Source of the DNA: Mactromeris polynyma
Lineage: Eukaryota; Mollusca; Bivalvia; Venerida; Mactridae
DNA: 64,000 nucleotides
Reading direction: 5' to 3'
Assembly: GCA_032209605.1 (NCBI GenBank)
Contig: JASFXZ010000001.1
Coordinates: forward strand, 34,414,619 to 34,478,618
Both the position numbers and the translations under genes were made by a program. The notes under the pieces are model-generated. The model worked only from the letters and a program-made list of their open reading frames with translations, was not told the DNA's origin and ran no database searches. Shown piece after piece: positions 45,806 to 57,335 of the stretch; within the stretch, counting starts at the first letter, position 1, and each line of letters starts with the position of its first letter.

Positions 45806-48293
45806 TAATTCATTTTTACGAAATAATATTACGTTTTTACAACGGGGCTCTGTACGATAACGCTTTAATGTACGGTAATTTATTTGTGAAAAAAATGTAT
45901 TACAATTGCAATTCTTCATGATTTTAACTTAAACTTCTTGATTATATCATGGACCTATATGGTTTATAGGTCCGTGATTATATTTTAGTGAAAGATATGT
46001 ATAATAGTATGTGAATTGTAGTGTTAGTACTTAACATGAAATGTGATGCATTTCAACCAACTGTTTGTCATCCATGTGTATTTTCACGCATTTGTGTTAA
46101 GTAATTGACTTACATCAAAGGTGTAAATATAACTAGTCAATTACTTCCCAATACAATTTATTTATCAGTCATAATATCGTGTTGTTAATTTCTTGTATCC
46201 TAAAAGTCAGTCAATCAAAATATAGAAATCCCTTATCGTGCGTTATTACATGTACTGAGTACTAAAATGTCAATATAACATTGATTAAAACGTATACTGA
46301 AGAAAACAGATACAGTTTTTTATTATGATACATGTAATATTCGAAAGCAAAATATACACAACTACATACATACTGATACATCAAGATAAAGGCTACAGCC
46401 CTAGGCAATTTCATCATGCTGGCTAAACACAGCGGGGTGGCTAATTAAGTCGCGAATGATTATGATCATGAGACGTTAAAGTGGCGTATATATAATCGGT
46501 TATAGCATGGAACCAATATCGATCGATCTGGGAAATCTTGCGATGAGCCAGAAAATTGGACATGAATATCTCAAACCGCATGTCGTAGATATGATAGGAG
46601 ACGTTTTAGTGCACTGATTTATAAAGGTATCGGCGTCATTGTGCTAATTAAATGGCTATTGTTTAATTAAATTACCGTGTTCATCATCGTTTACATTAAC
46701 ATAATACTTACACCTAGAACAGTAACTGGCTACCTTGATTTAACCCATCGTCTTCGCTGAGATAGAATGGCTCCTGTCTGTAATCGGCTTGGTGTCATTG
46801 ACTATTAAATTATTCACAACGCCGATGAGTTCACGTGATAATTTTTATTTTTCCTCGATTTCACGACCTGACAACGTATCTAACATGTCTAAAGTGTCTA
46901 GCTCTTCGAACGTTCCAATTGTCGGCCATTTTTACGTAAAACGTAGAGATTTACGATCGGTGATTTCTATAATGTAACTTTACGCTCTAACTTACGAAAA
47001 TACCTACGTATGCAAATATTAGTGAAACGCATTTACCTCGAAATTGTGTACGTAAAAACCTACGAAAATCGTTGACTTACGCAAAGCATAAGTATGTTAG
47101 TAAAACGGTACCCAGGATAATACCTCTCATATCAATGAGCACATGTTTTAGTTCTTTGTACAGTCGTCCACAAGACGCACTGTCCAACAATTCCTCGCTA
47201 AATCTGCTAAATCAAGTTGTCTTGAAGCAATCTGTGGAAAACTCTACCAATTCCATGTAAATACACTTAAATACATGTCTACCAGTGAAAATGAAACACA
47301 TTTTCCACAGTACTAGGTACAAGATACATCGGGTATTTTAATAAATCAGATGAATGTTTTCCATTTTCATATGGATTCATTTCGCAGTAGAATCATGATA
47401 CGTAATGTTTATTCAATACAATACGCAGGTCAGTTTGTAATAATGTTTACATTGACTTTGAACATTAATGCATCTTTTGATAAGACCGTGACAATATGGC
47501 AGAGTATATAAAACGTTCGGCTCATGTTGTGGAAGGTTGTGCTCGCCCATATGGGATATCCCGGTGGCTAGGATAAATAAACTCAACTCCACTTGTGGAC
47601 GTTGACAAATTGTTAGACATTAGACATGAAAGATAACTGATGTATACTAACAAAACAAACAAACAAACACAACGAAGACGAAAAACAATATGTATTTAAA
47701 GGCATATAACTACTCAATCAGATAGCGTAGTCTCGCTTTCCAATATTGTGGTAGACATTATCTACATGGTGTCATTGAATGTACACGTGCGGTAATTGTT
47801 CAATAGGGAATTTGAACTGCTGAACTAAGACTGTGTCAATACGTCTATTCATGATACGTAGGTAATCAGGAAGTTTTCTTGAAATATCGTTTGATTTATT
47901 GAATACACCTTACATGTTCCTAAATTGGGCATAACAAAGTTCCCCGTCTTATAACGTTAAACGCTGATTGGCTGTGACAAGCACTATTTTAAGTGATTTA
48001 CAACCCGACATTGGTTAGATGTCAGACATTTCCTGCATTGACGGAAACACAAATACAAACTCGCTGACCCTGACTCCCACACAGTGCGTTCCATAACGTT
48101 TTGCTTTAGCTCCTTAAGAGAATAAAAGTACAAATGTACGTTTGAAATTGGTACCTGTTTTATTTCAAAATTGTCACAATAAAATGGATTGACAGTCAGG
48201 CAATTTCGTAGTCTATGATTGAATTATTTGATGATTCGATGCGAAATATAACAATTCGTGAATGCACCATTTCTTTTCTCAGTAGTAAAAAGT
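45806..48293. other. Intergenic, mostly featureless
   Basis: No gene recognised. A small piece with an ACAAAACAAACAAACAAACA tail at about 47550-47670 could be the end of another SINE. Confidence 0.5.
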
Positions 48294-49258
48294 GTATCAT
48301 ATAGTGTTTCATATAGTGTTTCAGATGGTGTACCATATAGTGTATCATATAGTGTCTCATATACATATAGTGTATCATATAGTGTATCATATATTATATC
48401 ATATAGTGTATCATGTAGTGTATCATATAGTGTATCATATAGTGTATCATATATTATATCATATAGTGTATCATGTAGTGTATCATATAGTGTATCATAT
48501 AGTGTATCGTATAGTGTATCATATAGTGTATCATATAGTGTATCGTATAGTGTATCGTATAGTGTATCATATAGTGTATCATATAGTGTATCGTATAGTG
48601 TATCATATAGTGCATCGTATAGTGTATCATATAGTGTATCGTATAGTGTATCGTATAGTGTATCATATTGTGTATCATATAGTGTATCATATAGTGTATC
48701 GTATAGTATATCATATAGTGTATCATATAGTGTATCATATAGTGTATCGTATAGTGTATCATATTGTGTATCATATAGTGTATCATATAGTATATCATAT
48801 AGTATATCATATAGTGTATCGTATAGTGTATCGTATAGTGTATCGTATAGTGTATCATATAGTGTATCATATGGTGTATCATATAGTGTATCATATAGTA
48901 TATCATTTAGTGTATCATATAGTGTATCATATAGTATATCATTTAGTGTATCATATAGTGTATCGTATAGTGTATCATATAGTGTATCATATAGTGTATC
49001 GTATAGTATATCATATAGTGTATCATATAGTGTATCATATAGTGTATCGTATAGTGTATCATATTGTGTATCATATAGTGTATCATATTGTGTATCATAT
49101 AGTGTATCATATAGTATATCATATAGTATATCATATAGTGTATCGTATAGTGTATCATATAGTATATCATATAGTGTATCGTATAGTGTATCATATAGTG
49201 TATCACATGGTGTATCATATAGTGTATCATATAGTATATCATTTAGTGTATCATATAG
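48294..49258. repeat. 12-bp tandem array
   Basis: About 80 units of GTGTATCATATA, with CGT for CAT and ATA for GTA as main changes. A few 6-bp slips occur near the start. Since 12 is four codons, several frames on both strands stay open (SYSV and YHIV repeats); no protein is called. Longer blocks recur (for example the pattern near 48500-48900 and 48960-49250), a higher-order structure. Confidence 0.97.
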
Positions 49259-49458
49259 TCATTTACATAAATATGATCTCCACAGCCAAACTTGGAATGG
49301 CTAAGTCTTTACGATTTTGCAGTACTTCATTCCTATTATGTTATTTAAAACAGTCGAAGTTAGCTATTACTCGGTGTCAATTACCTTGAAGCGACTTAGA
49401 GTAGGTTATTTCGTAATACAGTTTGCATCTTGAAAGACAACATATTTAAATTGTTTTG

Positions 49459-49583
49459 TACGGAATTCGGTTAGTGCCGCAATGAATGACACGACACACG
49501 ACATTAGAACGCGACACTCGATACGACACACGCGGTCCAAGCGCGACACACGACATTTATTGTAGCACTAACCGGATTCCGTA
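49459..49583. mobile_element. 125-bp MITE with TACGGAATTCGGTTAGTGC ends
   Basis: Inverted ends 49459-49477 and 49565-49583 match at 18 of 19 positions. The interior is rich in ACACGAC words. Non-coding. Confidence 0.8.
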
Positions 49584-50704
49584 GATTTGCGTTTTTTCAA
49601 ACCAAGCTTAATTAATTGATTTTAAACGGGCACGTGTTCTCCAATTAGGCGTGCTCATACTCTGTTTTGCTCGCAGTATTTTGTATAAGAACATGTTCTT
49701 GTGATGCGCAAAACATCAGCTTAGTCAGTGATTTATTAAAAGTATTTCATATAGCAGTATTCATGTATATCGACTCGTTGTGGTTGAATAGTGAATTAAA
49801 CATACCATATGTTTATAAACGTTTACTGTAATTTAAGATTAAGGGAAATTCGAATCTACTTCATTCGCTTTTATTGTCGTAAATACACTAGGGTACAAGA
49901 ACAGTAGAAGAAAGTATTTTGATAGTTTGAACGCCCTTTCAGTCACTGTTGAAAGCACTTGTGAATACATGTATTGATAAAATATTCAATATTTTTAATA
50001 TGTAAAACAAATACGGATGTTAAAACGTTATACCCATATCATGACGTTATTTATAAAATGTTTAAGGATTATATCATTTCAGTACAATCAAATACACTTG
50101 GTCAACATTTATGACAGTTTTACGACCATTGAATTGTTTCTAAAAGCGTGATAAATATACAACGTATTGCCTTTTAAAATACAAATACCCTTCTCGCGTT
50201 TTCTTTATCAATGCTTATATAAAGACAAGCATGATAGCGTTTTTTCTTCTTATTGGCAATACTACAATCAAACTATTGTCCTCATTTTCAGATAGCGAAA
50301 AACAATCAACAATTGTCTTTATGTCTAGTTCACAGACAATGCAAATAACCAATAATCTACCTAGGGTTTTCTAACCAAACATTTGCAATCAAGGACTGTC
50401 ACGAGTTCTCCCCCTTTCTATACCACTTCTAAAGTATATCTATGTATACCAAAAGACGCAAAACACATGTTTTAGTCCATCGATATTTTCTGGCTTATTC
50501 TCGATTAACATGCCAAATGATGTTCCAAGATAAATCCGCGAGTCAAAAGGTACATAATCTAAAATACACTAAAATGTAACATACGTTACTATCGCCACCA
50601 TAAGTTTCTAACCTTGAGACGTGACAACATTTATGTCGTTCCAACTATCGCATTTTGTTGTTTAAATGTTAATACAGCATGTTTACTGATCATGTAAGTA
50701 AGAA
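49584..50704. other. Intergenic, no feature seen
   Basis: No recognisable gene, array or transposon end. Confidence 0.6.
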
Positions 50705-50848
50705 ACACAGTATCTACCTCTATTGAAAAGTATTTAAATTCAGAGATATTGTTTTAGCCCCTCCTTATTTAAATGTAAAACAAATGATCTGAAAAACCTT
50801 AAAAAGATAACGAAGTAGAAATCACAGAAATATTTACACCATGCATAC
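50705..50848. repeat. Diverged third copy of a DUOX intron 22 segment
   Basis: ACACAGTATCTACCTCTA, ATATTGTTTTAGCCCCT and CTTATTTAAATGTAAA align collinearly with 2930-3080 and 63120-63260. Identity is clearly lower (about 80% by eye). A dispersed repeat or a relic of an earlier duplication. Confidence 0.7.
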
Positions 50849-51000
50849 GTTTGTATATACACGTACATGTTTATTTGCGTTTGTTTATCGTCGCCACCGA
50901 TTTCCCAAATGGGCGACCCCCAATGTTTATCATTTTATATTTTTGCATGATACAGATTATGCCTCAGTTGCAGAAGCACCCCTGGTTTATGCATACACTC

Positions 51001-51139
51001 TGTAGAGCATCGTACAAGGGACCTCGGTTTTTCAGATTCTCGTCCGAAACACTGTTAGTGCTGTATGTGGTGGAGTGGGGATCGAACCTACGATCCCTGG
51101 ATTACTAGTCTAGCGCGTTACCACTGGACCACCCGCTTC
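51001..51139 (-). mobile_element. SINE fragment, GTGGTCCAGTGG family (copy 2)
   Basis: On the minus strand: GTGGTCCAGTGGTAACGCGC, AGGTTCGATCCCC, then ACTAACAGTGTTTCGGACGA and AAACCGAGGTCCCTTGTACG. The last stretch resembles a body domain widely conserved in eumetazoan SINEs. Opposite orientation to 45692-45805. Confidence 0.72.
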
Positions 51140-51850
51140 ATATGTATATATTACATGGTCCCAGGATTAAACAATAGCGAGTGATACTGTATTCACCAAT
51201 AATACAATAAATTACATGAAGCATCTTATGAAACAAAGTTTGTATAATAATAATAAAGCATCAGCAAATTATCTTATTCCAAATTAAAAAGAAATGAGCA
51301 TTTCGAAGCTGAAGTATTCAATTTGCATAATCAATAATCTTGAAAATAAGCTAAACTTTGGAAATTATTGCACCATCAATAATCTGTAAATCACACGAAT
51401 TTCAAGATAACACACACATATAAATCAGCATGTCGTGTCGTTTCAAGGAAATTATTATCAAGTATTTCTTTCTCGTATTTTTTCGTAGTTGCACCTACAA
51501 TATATTACGTAAAGTCTATGGATCGTTCCCACTTTGCATTCTGGAATAAGTTTTTTTGGTGGATTATTGTGACATGCACGAGTACAAGTTAGGACTCGTC
51601 GCATTTGAGATTACTATTAATCACTTCAATATGAAAATAACGAATCTCCATTTACATTTACATCTTTGTTGAAAACATGTACATGTATATATCTTACTCT
51701 GAGAAGTAAAAAGGGAACTTTTAAATGAATAACAAAAGTAATCTTCAATAATTATTCTTAACTAACTTATCATCTCATAAAACAAAATACTACTGATCGC
51801 CCCTTGTACTGAAAAATGAAGATTGGCAATAAGAGCTCAAAGTATATATA

Positions 51851-52042
51851 CAGTAAAACCTCACTTTAAGACCACCTCAATATCAAGACTTCCATAATCA
51901 GATTAAAACCGCATCAAAATTAAGAACACAAATTCCATTTTCACTGAATTGCTCTTTATTCAACGTCATTATTAAGACCAATTCAATAATAAGACCAGTT
52001 TTCAAGGGTCCCAATGGTGGTCTTATTATTGAGGTTTTACTG
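51851..52042. mobile_element. MITE, CAGTAAAACCTC family (copy C)
   Basis: 192 bp with ends CAGTAAAACCTCACTTTAAG and (inverted) CAGTAAAACCTCAATAATAA, flanked by TA. The best preserved ends of the family in this window. Confidence 0.85.
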
Positions 52043-53082
52043 TACATTCTACAATGTTGAAGAGTCTAAAGATGTATCTGGACCATCTGGACGTAAAATG
52101 GAACGGGCTTCATCCAGTGGTGTAGATACATTGGCTGAAACATCTTTAATAATTACAACGTTTGCAATGTAATACCCAGTCTTCACGGTAACCCACAAGC
52201 CTATACATGTGTTTTTTTTATTGAAAGACACCTGTATTACAAACTTCTTCTTTCAACAAATATAGACATAGAATACATGTTATGACTCCATTTTTTGATA
52301 ATGCTTATTTATTAATGTTTAATCTATATGAAATATATTTTCATGTTTATTTAAGAAAAAATGAGGATTACTTTGATGATTGAATATACGTTCATACTTT
52401 CTACACAAAGCACATACATGTATCTGTCATTACATGTCATTTTGCACACCGAATGAAAACAATGAGAAATAATTCCAAACTCACCAAATCTCTGCATTCT
52501 GATTGGCTAATCACAGGCGTTTACACATGCATGAACGTCCACATTTCATTGATGACGTAATTTAATTATGCATTCTGATTGGCTAATCGCAGGCATAAAA
52601 AGTGAAATACGTGGTCTTACATTTTTTTCAAAAAGATGTCTTTCGAGTACATTGTTAATGGATGACGAATACCACAATTGTTTGAAGGTGTAGAAATTAT
52701 TGAGATTTATGTTTTTTTAGTTATGCATTAACACAGTATAAGAACTTTCTCTATTTTATCTTTACATCTTTTGCTATTATTTGGTCTTATTTCGTAACTT
52801 AACGTCCTTATTATAGTGAATCATAAACCCAATATGACTGGCGTGTTAACGTTAGTTTATTCAAAGACAGATATTGGATGAAAAATATGAATTAGGAAAT
52901 GAGGGCATAAATATTAGTATATAACAACGTTATAATTGTCACAAATTATGGCCAAATTTATTAATTACAGGTAATTAATATAAGTAGATGATGCTTTTGT
53001 ATGTGCATAAGTATATACAGACTAGTGTGAGTTTGTTAGGCATATGTCACGCACAATAATATAAAATTTATTGTTGAACTAA
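52043..53082. other. Intergenic with duplicated CCAAT-type motif
   Basis: TTCTGATTGGCTAATC occurs twice (about 52497 and 52570), each an inverted CCAAT box; the second is followed by GGCATAAAAAGTG, TATA-like. No gene follows on either strand. Confidence 0.45.
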
Positions 53083-53740
53083 ATGTGAATGACATTTATC
53101 TCTCAACTAAACGTGAATAACATCGTACATCTCTCAACTAAACGTAAATGACATCGTACATCTCTCAACTAAACGTGAAAGTCATATATATCTCAATTAA
53201 ACGTGAATGACATCGTACATCTCTCAATTAAACGTGAATGACATCGTACATCTCTCAACTAAACGTGAATGACATCGTACATCTCTCAACTAAACGTGAA
53301 TGACATCGTACATCTCTCAATTAAACGTGAATGACATCGTACATCTCTCAACTAAGCGTGAATGACATCGTACATCTCTCAACTAAACGTGAAGGACATA
53401 TATCTCTCAACTAAACGTGAAGGACATATATCTCTCAACAAAACGTGAAGGACATATAGCTCTCAACTAAACGTGAAGGACATATATCTCTTAACTAAAC
53501 GTGAAGGTAATATATCTCTCAACTAAACGTGAAGGACATATATCTCTCAACTAAACGTGAAGGACATGTATCTCTCAACTAAACTTGAATGACATATATA
53601 TATCTCAATAAACGTAGATGACATATGTAATTATCAACTAAACGTGAAGGACATCTATCTCTCAACTAAACGTGAAGGACATATTTACGAGTATATATCT
53701 TAAATACGCGTGAATGACATATAGTTCTCAACTAAAACAT
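53083..53740. repeat. 31-bp and 28-bp mixed tandem array
   Basis: About 22 units with CTCTCAACTAAACGTGAA. The left part uses 31-bp units (ATGACATCGTACAT), the right part 28-bp units (AGGACATATAT), so a 3-bp change spread as a block. Confidence 0.93.
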
Positions 53741-54299
53741 AGTATTTAGTCCAATTAAACACTGTGGACATACTATGAAACACTTATAACTAGCATTGAA
53801 CATACAGCTTTGGTTTAAAAACATCAGCCAAATGTCAGTATATTCACATCTACGTGTTCATCAATATAAGATAAGCCTTTATGTATTTGCTATGTCAGTA
53901 TATACAGAAATGACATAATTGAATCATTCTTACAGATCTAAAGTCTTTACTACAACACGGTCCAAGGTTATAAAAAATGTGATCAGACTCTATGCTCAAA
54001 ACTCATTTCATACTCAACTAATTTTGACTAATATATATTGTTATATGTTTAAGGGATACTCGGATTAATTATATCACATACATAATCATGTATGGTCAAT
54101 TTCCCAGTCGTATCACGACGATCCTAAGAAAATAGGATATGAAATGTTATTTAAGCTTGGAGAACAATCTCAAGTTTGATATCCTTGGACCCCGAGCTCC
54201 TGATCATGCGAATGAAAAGTGCCCTATTGTATATGCATAAACTTGTTGCAATGTGTTATAAGGTTTAATTTGTTAAAATTATGATATCCTTATTATACT

Positions 54300-55496
54300 A
54301 TTGAAACAGAGCAAGTATAGTAGACTGTGTGCAACGTGAAGCATGTATATACCAAGTACAGTAGACTGTTTGTAACGTGAAGCACGTATTGACCAAGTAC
54401 AGTAGACTGTGTGTACCGAGCAGCACGTATTGACCAAGTACAGAAGACTGTGTGTAACGTGCAGCACGTATAGACCAAGTAAAGTAGACTTTGTGTAACG
54501 TGATGCACGTATTGACCAAGTACAGTAGACTGTGTGTAACGTGAATCACGTATAGACCAAGTACAGAAGACTGTGTGTAACGTGCAGCACGTATTGACCA
54601 AGTAAAGTAGACTGTGTGTAACGTGCAGCACGTATAGACCAAGTACAGAAGACTGTGTGTAACGTGCAGCACGTATTGACCAAGTAAAGTAGACTGTGTA
54701 TAGCGTGCAGCACGTAAAGACCAAGTACAGTAGATGTGTGTAACGTGCAGCACATGGTGACAAAGAACAGTAGACTGTGTGTAACGTGCAGCACGTATAG
54801 ACCAAGTACAGAAGACTGTGTGTAACGTGCAGCACGTATTGACCAAGTAAAGTAGACTGTGTATAGCGTGCAGCACGTAAAGACCAAGTACAGTAGATGT
54901 GTGTAACGTGCAGCACATGGTGACAAAGAACAGTAGACTGTGTGTAACGTGAAGCACGTATAGACCAAGTACAGTAGACTGTGTGTAACGTGAAGCACGT
55001 ATTGACCAAGTACAGTAGACTGTGTGTAACGTGAAGCACGTGTTGACCAAGAACAGTAGACTGTGCGTAACGTGATGCACGTATTGATCATGTACAGTAG
55101 ACTGTGTGGAACGTGAAGCACGTATTGACCAAGTAAAGTAGACTGTGTATAACGTGCAGCACGTGTTCACCAAGTACAGTAGACTGTGTGTAACGTGATT
55201 CACGTATTGATCATGTACAGTAGACTGTGTGTAACGTGAAGCACGTATTGACCAAGTAAAATAGACTGTGTATAACGTGCAGCACGTATTGTCCAATTAC
55301 AGTAGACTGTGTGTAACGTGCAGCACGCATTGACCAAGAACAGGTGACCGTGTGTAACGTGATGCACGTATTGACCATGTACAGTAGACTGTGTGTTACG
55401 TGATGCACGTTTTGACCAAGTAAAGTAGGCTGTGTGTAACGTGCAGCACGTATTGACCAAGTACAGTAGACTTTGTGTAACGTGAAGCACGTATAG
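54300..55496. repeat. 41-bp tandem array with an ACGTGCAGCACGT palindrome
   Basis: About 29 units with GTGTGTAACGTGCAGCACGT and ATTGACCAAGTACAGTAGAC. Most have the 13-base palindrome ACGTGCAGCACGT or its AAG form. A block of about 176 bp recurs (near 54600-54770 and 54775-54950). Since 41 is not a multiple of three, open frames exist in all three minus-strand phases; none is called. Confidence 0.96.
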
Positions 55497-57209
55497 AGAA
55501 CTTTTATTGACCTGTCAGTTTTATTTATAGAAGGATATGTTATATTTCCTTATGTAGGAGTGTTCGTTGATTTTTTGTAAGTCTTTGGACTCTCTGGTAC
55601 TTTCAGTCAACAATGTCACCTAACACACGTTAGTGGTTAAAAGTAATCAATCCTTAAAACATGAAAATGCATGATTTAATGGAAAACTGAAACTGCCCGT
55701 CTTTCATTGAATGTAAACAATTACCTGTTTTCAAAAATGGAATTATCCAAGTTAAAAATAGAACTGACTGGTCAAATAAATCTAATATCACGAGCTGATT
55801 ATAGTATCGTGTATATTCACTGCATAATGTATACATCTTGTGTAATTATTTACTATTTATAAAATAGACAGCGTATTTTTTATTTACATTTTGATCTACT
55901 TATTCTATCCTTACTACTGTAACTGCCATTCCTGTAATATTTTCTTGTATTATCTTTTGTTTTGGAATTTTGATACAACTTTGTTTTATAGGTCACGTAG
56001 GCCTATGATAAGTTTTTGTTAGCTTGTTTTATTTTTATTATACATTTTTAAAATAAAAGATTCTAACATATTGGTGTTTTATTACATATTTTATTAGTAG
56101 AAAATAGAAGAATATAATAAGTATGTGGACGAATCCAAACGGCTTGAACAGTCATAGTAGAGGATCACCTAAGGAACATGTGTGTGAAGTAATATAAAAC
56201 ATGGGTCAGCGCTTTTTGACAAGAAGAATTTTGAAGTTTCCACTATATACATATAGGCGGCCATGTTTTTTGAAGAATCCAAAACCCTAGTTGTATTTTC
56301 GTAGTAATCTTTCTCCTAAAGTTTGTAAAATTCAACAAAGCGGTTTTAGAAAAGATGTTTTTAGAAGAAAAGCAGGAAGTCGGCCATTTTGTTGTTGTTG
56401 TTGATCAATCGCGTCGCCATTTGTTGCCCCATCAAGCTTCCAGCAAAAGTTTCATGAAAATTCTGCTTTGTGGTTTCAGAGGAGATGTTTTTTAAACGAT
56501 GGTTGACGACGGACAGACGGACAGACGGACGACTGACGAATACCGATAGTTCAAAACTATGTTATAGAATGTACCATCGTTAGATGTTATATATAGATAA
56601 TATATTGCCGATAAAATAGTTCACCGAGACATTTTTTTCCATTCACACAGTCACAGATTAGCATGCATAATTACCATATATATTCACACATATAAATGTG
56701 TGTGTGTTTGTGAAAGGAAAAACATTGTATGTGAAGTTGCATAAGGTTTCACCTGGTGAATTACGTAAAGGAAGCACTATGGTTATTGCATAATACACGT
56801 TGGGAATATACACATTTAAAAATGGAAATTGGATTTAACAAATCCAACAGTTTGTTTCCAAAAACAGTATTATTAATCTTTTTGTGTCAACTCAACCATG
56901 TAATCATTCAGTTGTAAACAACATTTCAACCTACATGTACATGTAAAGAAGAGATCTTTGTTAACTCAAATTTTCTGAATGATTACGTATTGTTTTATTA
57001 TGAAAAAAAGAAAAATATGGAGAAACTTAATTCCTGCAAATTAACGATTTTGAGAAGTGTAGAACTTTGCATTTTCCCTTACCACATCCACTTATGAAAA
57101 CAAAACGTTCACGTGTTCAACATATTAATAAAGCAGATTAAACAATCAAAGTCTTTTTATAACTTGTGTGCTGAAATCAAGACATTGGTGTGAAGTTCAC
57201 GTATATTAT
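55497..57209. other. Region 3' of DUOX copy 2
   Basis: It holds the presumed 3' UTR of copy 2 (57209 down to about 56990). Otherwise no gene is seen; a short ACGGACAGACGG run lies near 56510-56540. Confidence 0.55.
56994..56999 (-). terminator. Candidate polyadenylation signal of DUOX copy 2
   Basis: An AATAAA hexamer reads on the minus strand about 211 bases after the stop codon at 57210. In this AT-rich sequence a chance hexamer is common, so this is only the best-placed candidate. Confidence 0.4.
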
Positions 57210-57335
57210 CTAGAAGTTCTCATAATGATGTGTGTAGGAGGGGAAGTCCTCATACTTGTTCATATCGGAGCAAGCACGATCAACGTTTAGCGTCATAGGC
57301 GGAGGACCGCAGCTAAACACACCCACCTGCTTCAC
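57210..57335 (-). CDS. DUOX: DUOX copy 2, exon 30: C-terminus and stop
   Basis: 126 bases including the stop codon at 57210-57212. Encodes [20 protein letters not shown] and ends SYTHHYENF. The CGPP motif binds NADPH, and the HHYENF end with terminal Phe is the hallmark of complete NOX and DUOX proteins, so this C-terminus is intact. Confidence 0.98.
   Translation of the reverse strand: MKQVGVFSCGPPPMTLNVDRACSDMNKYEDFPSYTHHYENF

Noticed and set aside
48258..49389. 348- and 365-codon frames (SYSV and YHIV repeats) and antisense frames
   Set aside because: 12-bp array; three frames open at once shows a composition effect, not a gene.
54279..55490. Minus-strand frames of 332, 248 and 191 codons with CTLHTVYCTW-like repeats
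   Set aside because: 41-bp array; the same repeat appears shifted in three overlapping frames.
42691..57209. A DUOX maturation factor (DUOXA) gene next to DUOX
   Set aside because: In vertebrates it is a neighbour, so I looked for a multi-helix membrane protein on both strands in the spacer; none is visible.
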